From Bradyrhizobiaceae bacterium (GTDB lineage: Bacteria > Pseudomonadota > Alphaproteobacteria > Rhizobiales > Xanthobacteraceae): a DNA stretch of 5,598 nt. Position numbers and translations under genes: made by a program. Below the pieces are notes generated by a model. It was not told the DNA's origin, did no database searches, and saw only the letters and a program-made list of their open reading frames with translations. Below are positions 1 to 5,598 of this stretch, piece after piece (position 1 is the first letter of the stretch; every line of letters starts with the position of its first letter). Where the stretch lies: positions 1-5,598 of the forward strand of contig JAEULX010000236.1 of the NCBI GenBank assembly GCA_016793685.1. Reading direction: 5' to 3'.

Positions 1-71
1 AGTCGCTCTTTTCGGAGAATCAAGCACTTTTTTTGCTCTCGCGAAGGCGGAAATCGCCCGACGAGTACCGA
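1..71 (-). other. Intergenic region after prmC, with A-tract and possible -35 box
   Basis: No start codon with supporting context and no recognised coding sequence lies between the prmC stop and the window edge. On the minus strand there is a run of seven A (34-28) followed by CTTGATT (24-18), in a stretch poorer in G+C than the rest. This looks like an upstream element plus a -35 box for a gene in the same direction, but the matching -10 would begin just outside the window, so it cannot be tested here. In many Hyphomicrobiales a DUF4167 protein gene follows prmC; that is an expectation from related genomes. No intrinsic terminator for prmC is evident. Confidence 0.25.
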
Positions 72-932
72 TTAAACGCGATTCCGCGCGACCACGGCGC
101 GGGCCGTTCCGGCCAGATCGTTCGCAACTGTTTCGACGGCAAGCCCAACGTATTGGAGCAACTCGCCGACGGCGCGCGCTTGCCCTGCGCCGACTTCAAC
201 TACCAGTGGCGCAGACGGCGCCAACAGGCGAACGCTGTCGTCGGCGATCGCGCGATAGGACGCAAGCCCGTCAGGCCCGCCGTCGAGCGCGCATCGCGGA
301 TCGAACTCGCGCACTTCAGGTGCGAGACGTTCGATGTCCTCGGTGCGCACATACGGCGGATTGGCGATCACCAGATCGAAGCCGCCGGCCAGCGCCGTTC
401 CGAAATCGCTCGCAACAAATTGCGCGCGCGCGGCGAGACCGAGTCGTCCGGCGTTATCGCGCGCCGTCATGAGAGCAGATATGTCGCGATCGGTGCCGAC
501 GCCATAAGCATGCGGCAACTCGCTCAAGAGCGCGAGCAGGAGCGCGCCCGAGCCGGTGCCGAGATCGGCGATGCGCAAACTGCGCCGGCGCGAAGCGTTC
601 GCACCGAGCGCCGCAAGCGCCGCCTCGATGAGCGTTTCGCTCTCCGGACGCGGAACAAGAACCGATGGCGTGACCGCGAACGCAAGCCCCCAGAACTCCT
701 TCGTTCCGAGGATGCGCGCGACCGGCTCGCGAGCGAGACGCCGCGCGGCGAGCGCCTCGATGCGCTCGATTTCCGCCGGGACAAGCGCGCGCTCCGCGCC
801 GCTTGCAAGCCCGGCATGATCGAGCCCGAGCGCATGACCGATCAGCAACCGCGCATCGAGCCCGGGCGCGTCGAGCTCTGCGGCGCGGAACGCGTCGCTG
901 AGCCTGCGCCGCATCGCTGCGATCGTCGTCAC
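72..932 (-). CDS. prmC: Release factor glutamine N5-methyltransferase
   Basis: PrmC (HemK) uses S-adenosylmethionine to methylate the side-chain amide of the GGQ glutamine in RF1 and RF2, raising termination efficiency. The 286-residue form annotated here is close to the 277 of E. coli PrmC. An N-terminal helical substrate-binding domain (about 1-75, with LDARLLIGHALGL) is followed by GTKEFWGL (76-83), VPRPESE (93-99), the SAM-binding glycine motif DLGTGSG (123-129) and the catalytic NPPYV (191-195), then CALDGGPDGLASYR. All hallmark motifs are intact; the stop is TAA. The start is uncertain: the GTG at 932 gives the first helix a usual length and leaves 31 bp after prfA; an ATG at 914 would drop six residues; an ATG at 995 would overlap prfA and add a non-conserved arginine-rich tail. 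None has a clear Shine-Dalgarno sequence. Product identity is secure, the exact start only moderately so. Confidence 0.93.
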   Translation of the reverse strand: MTTIAAMRRRLSDAFRAAELDAPGLDARLLIGHALGLDHAGLASGAERALVPAEIERIEALAARRLAREPVARILGTKEFWGLAFAVTPSVLVPRPESETLIEAALAALGANASRRRSLRIADLGTGSGALLLALLSELPHAYGVGTDRDISALMTARDNAGRLGLAARAQFVASDFGTALAGGFDLVIANPPYVRTEDIERLAPEVREFDPRCALDGGPDGLASYRAIADDSVRLLAPSAPLVVEVGAGQARAVGELLQYVGLAVETVANDLAGTARAVVARNRV

Positions 933-963
933 GACGCGACGCGACCGGCTGGGCGCTGCGCGC

Positions 964-2037
964 TCATCGTTCCTGTGCCGCAAGCAGCTCCGCATTGTGC
1001 TCCATCACCAGCGCATCCACGAACTCGCCGAGCGCCTCGCCCTCCATCACCTGCGGCAGCTTGTAGAGGGTCAGATTGATGCGGTGATCGCTCACCCGTC
1101 CTTGCGGGAAGTTATACGTGCGGATGCGCTCCGAACGGTCGCCGGTGCCGACCTGTCCGCGCCGCTGCGCCGCGCGTTCGGCGTCGCGCTTCTGCCGCTC
1201 CGCGTCGAACAGCTTGGCGCGCAGGATGCTGAACGCCTTGGCGCGGTTGCGGTGCTGGGAGCGTTCGTCCTGCACCACGACGACGATCCCCGAGGGAATG
1301 TGCGTCACCCGCACCGCGGATTCCGTCTTGTTGACGTGCTGCCCGCCGGCGCCGCCCGCGCGCATCGTGTCGATGCGCAAATCGGCCTCGTCGAGCGCGA
1401 TGTCGACATCCTCGACCTCGGGCAGCACGGCGACGGTCGCCGTCGATGTATGAATGCGCCCCGAGCCTTCGGTGTCGGGCACCCGCTGGACGCGGTGCAC
1501 GCCGGACTCGAACTTCAGCCGCGCAAAAGCGCCGCGGCCGCGAATCTCGGCGACGACTTCCTTGTAGCCGCCCATCGTGCCGTCGCTTGCGGAGATGATC
1601 TCCGTCTTCCAATTCTGTTTGGCGGCGAAGCGCTCATACATGCGGAACAGGTCGCCGGCAAACAGCGCCGCCTCGTCCCCGCCGGTGCCCGCGCGGATTT
1701 CGAGAATGACGTTGCGCTCGTCCATCGCGTCCTTGGGAATGAGCGCGAGCCGCAGGTCGTTTTCCAGCGTGACGCGCTTTTCTTCGACCGCCGCTTTCTC
1801 GTCGAGCGCAATGGCGCGCATTTCGGCGTCGGCGGTCGCGTCGTCGATGATCGACTGGAGATCGGCGATTTCGGCGACGGCGCCCCGATACAGCTTGATC
1901 TTGTCGATGATGGGCGCGAGCTCGGCGAGTTCGCGCGACAGGCGCACGAACGCCTCGGGCGCGAGCTTCCCCGAGAGATCCGCCTCCACGGCGGCGTGTC
2001 GCGCGATCAGCGCGTCGAGTTTCGTTTGCGGCAACAT
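964..2037 (-). CDS. prfA: Peptide chain release factor 1 (RF1)
   Basis: RF1 recognises UAA and UAG in the ribosomal A site and triggers hydrolysis of peptidyl-tRNA. The protein is complete at 357 residues, close to the 360 of E. coli RF1. An N-terminal helical region (about 1-100) precedes the core. The stop-codon-reading loop carries the RF1-type P-x-T tripeptide as Pro187-Asp188-Thr189 in RVPDTEGSGRIHTS, where RF2 would have SPF. The catalytic loop is RAGGAGGQHVNKTES, with GGQ at 231-233. SERIRTYNFPQGRVSDHRI (302-320) is also family-typical. Unlike RF2, no programmed frameshift is present or needed. The ATG at 2037 comes 6 bp after the ptsP TAA with no obvious Shine-Dalgarno sequence at the right distance, so translation is probably coupled to ptsP. 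The TGA stop overlaps an out-of-frame ATG (ATGA), which is not the prmC start. Gln233 is the expected substrate of the PrmC encoded next. Confidence 0.98.
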   Translation of the reverse strand: MLPQTKLDALIARHAAVEADLSGKLAPEAFVRLSRELAELAPIIDKIKLYRGAVAEIADLQSIIDDATADAEMRAIALDEKAAVEEKRVTLENDLRLALIPKDAMDERNVILEIRAGTGGDEAALFAGDLFRMYERFAAKQNWKTEIISASDGTMGGYKEVVAEIRGRGAFARLKFESGVHRVQRVPDTEGSGRIHTSTATVAVLPEVEDVDIALDEADLRIDTMRAGGAGGQHVNKTESAVRVTHIPSGIVVVVQDERSQHRNRAKAFSILRAKLFDAERQKRDAERAAQRRGQVGTGDRSERIRTYNFPQGRVSDHRINLTLYKLPQVMEGEALGEFVDALVMEHNAELLAAQER

Positions 2038-2043
2038 CGGGCG

Positions 2044-4311
2044 TTACAGGGGTAAACCTTCGGATTCGGCAAAAGCCGTCAGCTTGGCGCGGATCGAGGC
2101 GCCTGAATGCGGGCGCTTGATCAACGGCACGATCAGCCGCTCGGCCTTGGCGGCGTCGAGTTCGAGCAGCATCGCCTTCACCGGTCCCACCGCCGACGGC
2201 AGAAGCGACAGCGCGCGATACCCGATGCCGATCAGCGCCAGCGCGCCAAGCGGCTTGGAGGCGATCTCTCCGCACAGCGTCAGCGGCTTGCCGTGCGCGT
2301 GCGCCTTGTCGGCGATCAGTTTCAGCGCGCGCAGCACCGGGATCGAGAGCTGATCGAAGCGGTTGGCGACGCGCGTATTGCTGCGGTCGGCGGCGTAGAG
2401 AAACTGGATCAGGTCGTTCGACCCGACCGAAAGAAAATCGACGCGCTCGAGCAGTTCATCGAGCTGGTAGAGCAGCGACGGCACCTCCACCATGCTGCCG
2501 ATCTCGACCCGGTCGGGCAACTTGTGGCCGTGCCGGCGCAGATGCGTCAGCTCGCGTTCGACCAGCGACTTCGCTTCGTCGAACTCCTGCACCGCGGCCA
2601 CCAGCGGAAACATGATGCGCAGTTCGCGGCCCGCCGCCGCGCGCAGCATCGCGCGCACCTGACTGCGCAGGAGGCCCGGCCGGTCGAGCCCGAGGCGGAT
2701 CGCACGCCAACCGAGCGCCGGATTCTCCTCCTCCAGATTACGCATATAGGGCAGCACCTTGTCGCCGCCAATGTCGAGCGTGCGAAAAACCACCGGCTTG
2801 CCGCCCGCCGCATCGAGCACGCTCCGGTACAGCGCGAGCTGCTCGCTCGTGCGCGGAAACTGGGCGGCCACCATGAACTGCAACTCGGTGCGGAACAGGC
2901 CGACGCCGGCCGCGCCGGCCTCCGCCACATGCGGCAGGTCGACCATCAGCCCGGCATTGATCATCAGCGCGACCGGCTGGCCGTCCTTGGTGACGCAAGG
3001 CCGGTCGCGCAGGCTGAGGAATTGCAGCTGCCGCCGTGCGCGCAGCCGCACCCGCTCGACGTAAGCGCCCTCCATGTCCGGCGACGGCCGGATGTGGACG
3101 TCGCCGGCGGCGCCGTCGACGATGATGGCGTCGCCCGGATCGACCAGACCCGTCGCGTTCGGGACTTCGCCGACCGCGGCGATCCCCAGCGCGCGGGCGA
3201 CGATGGTGACGTGCGAGTTGGGGCCGCCCTCCTCCAGCACGAGGCCGCGCAGCCGGTTGCGGTCGTAATCGAGCAGCGCCGCCGGCCCCATCGAGCGCGC
3301 GACGATGATCGCGTGCTCGGGCAGCTTGTCGCGCGTCGGCGCGTGGTCGTAGCCGAGCAGCTGCCGCTGCAGGCGGTGGGCGAGATCGTCGAAGTCGTGC
3401 AGCCGCTCGCGCAGATAGGGATCGGTCTGGCGCAGCATGCGGGCGCGCGTGTCGGACTGCACGCGCTCGACCGCCGCCTCCGCCGTGAGGCCGGTGAGCA
3501 CCGCTTCTTCGAGCTTGTGCACCCAGCCGCGGTCGTGAGCGAACATGCGGTAGGCTTCGAGCACGTCGCGATGCTCGCCGCCTTCGGCGACCTCGCCGCT
3601 TTCCAGCATCAGGTCGAGCTCGGCCCGCAGCGTCTGCACCGCGGAGCGCAGCCGGCGCAGTTCCTTCTGCACGTCGTCGGCGATGAAATTGGTGATCACC
3701 ACGCGCGGCTCGTGCAGCACGACATGGCCGAGCGCGATCGAATCGGTGAGCGCGGCGCCGGTCACGTGCACCGGCCGGCGCACGGCCGGTTCGGCGCCCG
3801 GTTCGGCGAGCGTCAGAAGTTCGCCGGAGGCGATCATCTCGGCGAGCACCATCGCCGTCGTCTGCAGCGCCTCGACTTCCTCCTCGGAATAGGTGCGCCG
3901 CGCGCGGTTCTGCACCACCAGCACGCCGAGCGTATTGCCCGCCCGCAGGATCGGCACGCCGAGGAAGGAATGGTAGATTTCCTCGCCGGTCTCCGGCCGG
4001 TAGGAGAAGGCCGGGTGCGCCTGGGCGTCCGAGAGGTTGATCGGGGCCGCCTCGCTTGCGACCAGGCCGACCAGCCCCTCGTCGGAGCGCATCACCGTGA
4101 TGTGCACCGCCTGGCGGTTCAGCCCTTCAGTGGCGTAAAGCTCGAGCGTGCCGTCGACGCGCAAGACATAAACCGAGCAGACCTCCGCGACCATGTTCGC
4201 GGCGATCAGCACAACGATTTTGTCGAGGCGTTCCTGCGCGCTGGCCGGCTCCGCGACGACTTCGCGAAGACGGCGCAACAGCACGCGTGGACCGCCCAGC
4301 GCACCGCGCAT
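2044..4311 (-). CDS. ptsP: Nitrogen-PTS Enzyme I (PEP-protein phosphotransferase) with GAF sensor domain
   Basis: PtsP takes phosphate from phosphoenolpyruvate onto its own histidine and passes it to the HPr-like carrier NPr and on to EIIA-Ntr, a regulatory cytoplasmic relay rather than a sugar importer. The 755-residue protein is complete. Domains: GAF at about 20-155 (ERLDKIVVLIAANMVAEVCS; YHSFLGVPILRAGNTLGVLV); a linker near 160-180; the helical carrier-binding region at about 183-305; the swivelling phosphohistidine domain with GGPNSHVTIVAR, active-site His367; and the PEP-binding barrel at about 430-725 with GLFRTEL (472-477), RTLDIGGDK (510-518), GSNDLIQF (630-637) and LCGEIASKP with catalytic Cys680. 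All key residues are present. In Sinorhizobium and Caulobacter, glutamine binding to the GAF domain is reported to inhibit PtsP, coupling nitrogen status to metabolism and (p)ppGpp; this is family knowledge. The start rests on a strong Shine-Dalgarno sequence and a family-typical MRGALGGPRVLL. A promoter candidate lies upstream and prfA follows after 6 bp. Confidence 0.97.
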   Translation of the reverse strand: MRGALGGPRVLLRRLREVVAEPASAQERLDKIVVLIAANMVAEVCSVYVLRVDGTLELYATEGLNRQAVHITVMRSDEGLVGLVASEAAPINLSDAQAHPAFSYRPETGEEIYHSFLGVPILRAGNTLGVLVVQNRARRTYSEEEVEALQTTAMVLAEMIASGELLTLAEPGAEPAVRRPVHVTGAALTDSIALGHVVLHEPRVVITNFIADDVQKELRRLRSAVQTLRAELDLMLESGEVAEGGEHRDVLEAYRMFAHDRGWVHKLEEAVLTGLTAEAAVERVQSDTRARMLRQTDPYLRERLHDFDDLAHRLQRQLLGYDHAPTRDKLPEHAIIVARSMGPAALLDYDRNRLRGLVLEEGGPNSHVTIVARALGIAAVGEVPNATGLVDPGDAIIVDGAAGDVHIRPSPDMEGAYVERVRLRARRQLQFLSLRDRPCVTKDGQPVALMINAGLMVDLPHVAEAGAAGVGLFRTELQFMVAAQFPRTSEQLALYRSVLDAAGGKPVVFRTLDIGGDKVLPYMRNLEEENPALGWRAIRLGLDRPGLLRSQVRAMLRAAAGRELRIMFPLVAAVQEFDEAKSLVERELTHLRRHGHKLPDRVEIGSMVEVPSLLYQLDELLERVDFLSVGSNDLIQFLYAADRSNTRVANRFDQLSIPVLRALKLIADKAHAHGKPLTLCGEIASKPLGALALIGIGYRALSLLPSAVGPVKAMLLELDAAKAERLIVPLIKRPHSGASIRAKLTAFAESEGLPL
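3770..3790 (-). repeat. Perfect 8-bp inverted repeat in the ptsP interdomain linker
   Basis: On the mRNA strand ACCGGCCG and CGGCCGGT form a perfect 8-bp stem around a five-base loop, TGCGC. It covers codons 174-181 of ptsP (EPAVRRPV), just where the GAF domain ends and the Enzyme I module begins. The arms are visible directly. Any role, such as slowing ribosomes between domains, is speculation, and in DNA this rich in G+C such a stem can arise by chance. Confidence 0.4.
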
Positions 4312-4402
4312 CGCGAGGGTCCTTCGGGCCGCAACACTTGGCCGGAGACAGCCGGCTCGGTTCAAGGGGAATCGCGCTCGGGCGGGACCGCGCGTCGATT
4401 CT
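4312..4402 (-). other. Predicted 5' leader of the ptsP transcript
   Basis: About 90 bases between the predicted transcription start and the ptsP ATG. One hairpin can be drawn: GCCGG (4356-4352) pairs with CCGGC (4345-4341) around a six-base loop, CTGTCT, ending about 15 bases before the Shine-Dalgarno sequence. I recognise no riboswitch family, and no leader peptide with a convincing ribosome binding site. An upstream in-frame TTG at 4365 would add 18 residues (beginning MNRAGCLRPS) that do not resemble the usual start of the family. Confidence 0.35.
4320..4325 (-). promoter_or_regulatory. Shine-Dalgarno sequence that fixes the ptsP start
   Basis: GAAGGA on the minus strand lies 8 bases before the ATG at 4311-4309. 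Its quality and spacing favour this ATG over the in-frame TTG at 4365. It is the clearest ribosome binding site in the window: prfA and prmC have none of comparable strength. Confidence 0.75.
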
Positions 4403-4408
4403 CACAGC

Positions 4409-4437
4409 CTATAGCCAATGGGATGCATGCGCGGCAA
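4409..4437 (-). promoter_or_regulatory. Candidate sigma-70-type promoter for ptsP (-prfA-prmC)
   Basis: Read on the minus strand, a -35-like TTGCCG (4437-4432, preceded by C) is followed after exactly 17 bases by CTATAG (4414-4409). The alphaproteobacterial housekeeping consensus is roughly CTTGAC-N17-CTATAT, so the -10 matches at five of six positions and the -35 keeps its TTG core. Transcription would start near 4402, about 90 bases before the ptsP start codon. It lies in the only sizeable intergenic gap, in the right orientation. The -10 hexamer is conspicuous because the surroundings are G+C-rich. The site is predicted by eye only. Confidence 0.55.
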
Positions 4438-4477
4438 GCAAAAGGGCGATGCTGCAGCGCACTTTCGAACCGCTCCG

Positions 4478-4493
4478 GCGTCCGGTCCGACGC
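4478..4493 (-). other. Small hairpin directly after the lysC stop
   Basis: Immediately after the lysC TGA the transcript can fold GCGTC against GACGC (5 bp) around a six-base loop, GGACCG. No run of T follows on the coding strand: the next bases are CGGAGCGG, and only a four-T stretch appears some 35 bases later. It therefore lacks the second half of an intrinsic terminator. It could protect the 3' end or be chance in a G+C-rich sequence. No other terminator candidate is visible between lysC and ptsP. Confidence 0.25.
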
Positions 4494-5598
4494 TCAGCCC
4501 TTGTCCAGACCATACAGCGAATGCAGGGTGCGGACCGCAAGCTCGGTGAAGGCGGCGTCGATCAGCAAGGAAAATTTGATTTCCGACGTGGTGATCGCGC
4601 GAATATTGATCCCTCGATCGGCCAGCGCGCGAAACGCTCTTGCTGCAACCCCGGCATGGCTGCGCATGCCGATGCCGATCACGGAGATTTTGGCCACTTC
4701 GCTCGCGCTATCGAGCCGCTTATAGCCTATATCGGGCCGTGCTTTGGCGATGGTGGCCTGAGCGCGCTCGAAATCGGCGGCCGCGACGGTAAACGTCAGG
4801 TCGGTCGTGCTGCCGTCGGCGGATACGTTCTGCACGATCATGTCGACGTTGATGTTGGCGTCGGACAAGGGCCCGAAGATCGCCGCCGCGATCCCCGGCT
4901 TGTCCTCCACGCTGCGGATGGAGATTTGCGCCTCGTCCTTGGAAAAGGCGATGCCGGTGACGACCTCTTGTTCCATGATCTCGCTCTCGTCGCAAATCAG
5001 GGTGCCGGGAGGCGTGCGCCGCGGATCGATCTCATCCGGCTTGTCGAAGCTCGAACGCACGAAAATCCGCACGTTATGCACCATTCCGAGCTCGATTGAG
5101 CGCACCTGCATGACTTTGGCCCCGAGGGAGGCCATTTCCAGCATCTCCTCGAAGGCGATCTTGTCGAGCCGCCGCGCCTTGGGGACCACGCGCGGGTCGG
5201 TGGTGTAGACCCCGTCCACATCCGTATAGATATCGCAGCGCTCGGCGCGCACCGCTGCCGCGATCGCGACCGCGGAGGTGTCCGATCCGCCCCGTCCAAG
5301 CGTGGTGATGCGCCCGCTGTCCGCATGGATGCCCTGGAAACCGGCGATCACTGCGACTTCTTTGGCCGCAAAGCCGCGGATCAGGGGCGCGGCGTCGATG
5401 TCGAGAATGCGCGCCGAACCGTGCGCGTCGCTCGTCTTGACCGGCAGCTGCCAGCCTTGCCAGGAGCGCGCCGGAACGCCCATGTCCTGCAGCGCGATCG
5501 CCAGCAGGCCGGACGTCACCTGCTCGCCGGAGGCGACGACGGCGTCGTATTCGCGGCGGTCATGCAGCGGGGCGGCCGAGCGGCAGAAGTCGACGAGG
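4494..5598 (-). CDS. lysC: Aspartate kinase (aspartokinase), 5' end missing
   Basis: Cytoplasmic enzyme that phosphorylates L-aspartate with ATP to 4-phospho-L-aspartate, the first step to lysine, diaminopimelate, threonine and methionine. The frame is open to the window edge: 367 residues are visible from codon 5597-5595, beginning LVDFCRSAAPLHD. I estimate about 50 N-terminal residues, with the KFGGTSV-type nucleotide motif, lie outside. An apparent GTG start at 5519 is internal, because the conserved YDAVVASGEQVTSGLL reads straight through it. Visible kinase motifs are TLGRGGSDTSA (visible residues 99-109) and YTDVDGVYTTDPR (124-136). Two ACT domains follow: about 223-290 (SVEDKPGIAAAIF) and about 296-367 (GIGMRSHAGVAARAF, RAITTSEIKFS, ending in TLHSLYGLD). 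This is the monofunctional, ACT-regulated class, normally feedback-inhibited by lysine, often with threonine; that is family knowledge. The stop is TGA and a 182-bp gap separates it from ptsP. No frameshift is seen. Identity is very secure. Confidence 0.97.
   Translation of the reverse strand, partial: LVDFCRSAAPLHDRREYDAVVASGEQVTSGLLAIALQDMGVPARSWQGWQLPVKTSDAHGSARILDIDAAPLIRGFAAKEVAVIAGFQGIHADSGRITTLGRGGSDTSAVAIAAAVRAERCDIYTDVDGVYTTDPRVVPKARRLDKIAFEEMLEMASLGAKVMQVRSIELGMVHNVRIFVRSSFDKPDEIDPRRTPPGTLICDESEIMEQEVVTGIAFSKDEAQISIRSVEDKPGIAAAIFGPLSDANINVDMIVQNVSADGSTTDLTFTVAAADFERAQATIAKARPDIGYKRLDSASEVAKISVIGIGMRSHAGVAARAFRALADRGINIRAITTSEIKFSLLIDAAFTELAVRTLHSLYGLDKG

Noticed and set aside
187..189. 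Asp in the RF1 P-x-T motif as a specificity change (protein residues 187-189, not bases)
   Set aside because: The middle position of the tripeptide varies (PAT in E. coli); Pro and Thr are kept and I believe PDT is usual in this bacterial group.
33..1079. Plus-strand open frame of 348 codons opposite prmC
   Set aside because: Very rich in Arg and Ala, no known motif, and it runs across the prmC/prfA boundary, as a chance antisense frame would.
997..2055. Plus-strand open frame of 352 codons opposite prfA
   Set aside because: A mirror of the RF1 gene; its composition is that of an antisense shadow and it has no domain of its own.
2044..4365. TTG at 4365 as the ptsP start
   Set aside because: The 18 added residues look non-conserved, and the ATG at 4311 has a good Shine-Dalgarno sequence 8 bases upstream and gives the family-typical N-terminus.
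4478..4493. Intrinsic terminator after lysC
   Set aside because: The stem is only 5 bp and no T-run follows on the minus strand.
2107..4725. Plus-strand open frame of 872 codons opposite ptsP
   Set aside because: It is exactly antisense to a gene with complete catalytic motifs; its translation is rich in Arg, His, Gln and Ala with no recognisable domain. Long antisense open frames are expected at this G+C content.
4287..5099. Plus-strand open frame of 270 codons crossing the lysC-ptsP gap
   Set aside because: It covers the minus-strand promoter and the ACT domains of lysC in antisense; there is no convincing ribosome binding site or domain.
4494..5519. GTG at 5519 as the true lysC start
   Set aside because: The frame stays open upstream and encodes the conserved YDAVVASGEQ that directly precedes it, so the GTG is an internal valine codon.
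1..5598. An undescribed biological system in the window
   Set aside because: All but about 300 bases are accounted for by four complete or edge-truncated housekeeping genes with intact motifs; I see no extra gene, repeat array, mobile element or structured RNA that would suggest one.

Overview
The window is about two thirds G+C, codes densely on the minus strand only, and carries four conserved housekeeping genes in the order lysC (5' end cut off by the window edge) - ptsP - prfA - prmC. Gene order, protein sequences (for example a PtsP of exactly 755 residues starting MRGALGGPR) and base composition all suggest an alphaproteobacterium of the order Hyphomicrobiales (Bradyrhizobium/Xanthobacteraceae-like). 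The species cannot be told from the sequence.

Layout, read in the direction of transcription (high to low coordinates). (1) 5598-4494: C-terminal seven eighths or so of aspartate kinase, with the end of the kinase domain and two ACT domains. (2) 4493-4312: a 182-bp gap, the longest non-coding stretch. It holds a good sigma-70-type promoter candidate (4437-4409), a leader of about 90 nt and a strong Shine-Dalgarno sequence. (3) 4311-2044: ptsP, the nitrogen-PTS Enzyme I with an N-terminal GAF sensor domain. (4) 2037-964: prfA, peptide chain release factor 1, starting 6 bp after the ptsP stop. (5) 932-72: prmC, the methyltransferase that modifies the GGQ glutamine of release factors, starting about 31 bp after the prfA stop. 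(6) 71-1: the beginning of the next intergenic region, with an A-tract and a possible -35 box pointing at a gene beyond the edge.

Functionally, prfA and prmC are an enzyme-substrate pair (PrmC methylates Gln233 of this RF1). ptsP, prfA and prmC are packed closely enough to be one transcription unit, so a nitrogen-responsive regulator is probably co-transcribed with translation-termination genes. lysC supplies aspartyl phosphate for lysine, threonine, methionine and diaminopimelate synthesis. The promoter after it suggests that ptsP can be transcribed independently of lysC.

I found no mobile element, RNA gene, CRISPR array, frameshift, broken gene or sign of recent transfer, and nothing that looks like an undescribed system. 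Long open frames on the plus strand are antisense shadows produced by high G+C content. The findings are modest: regulatory sites, start-site questions, a possible internal start in lysC and small hairpins.
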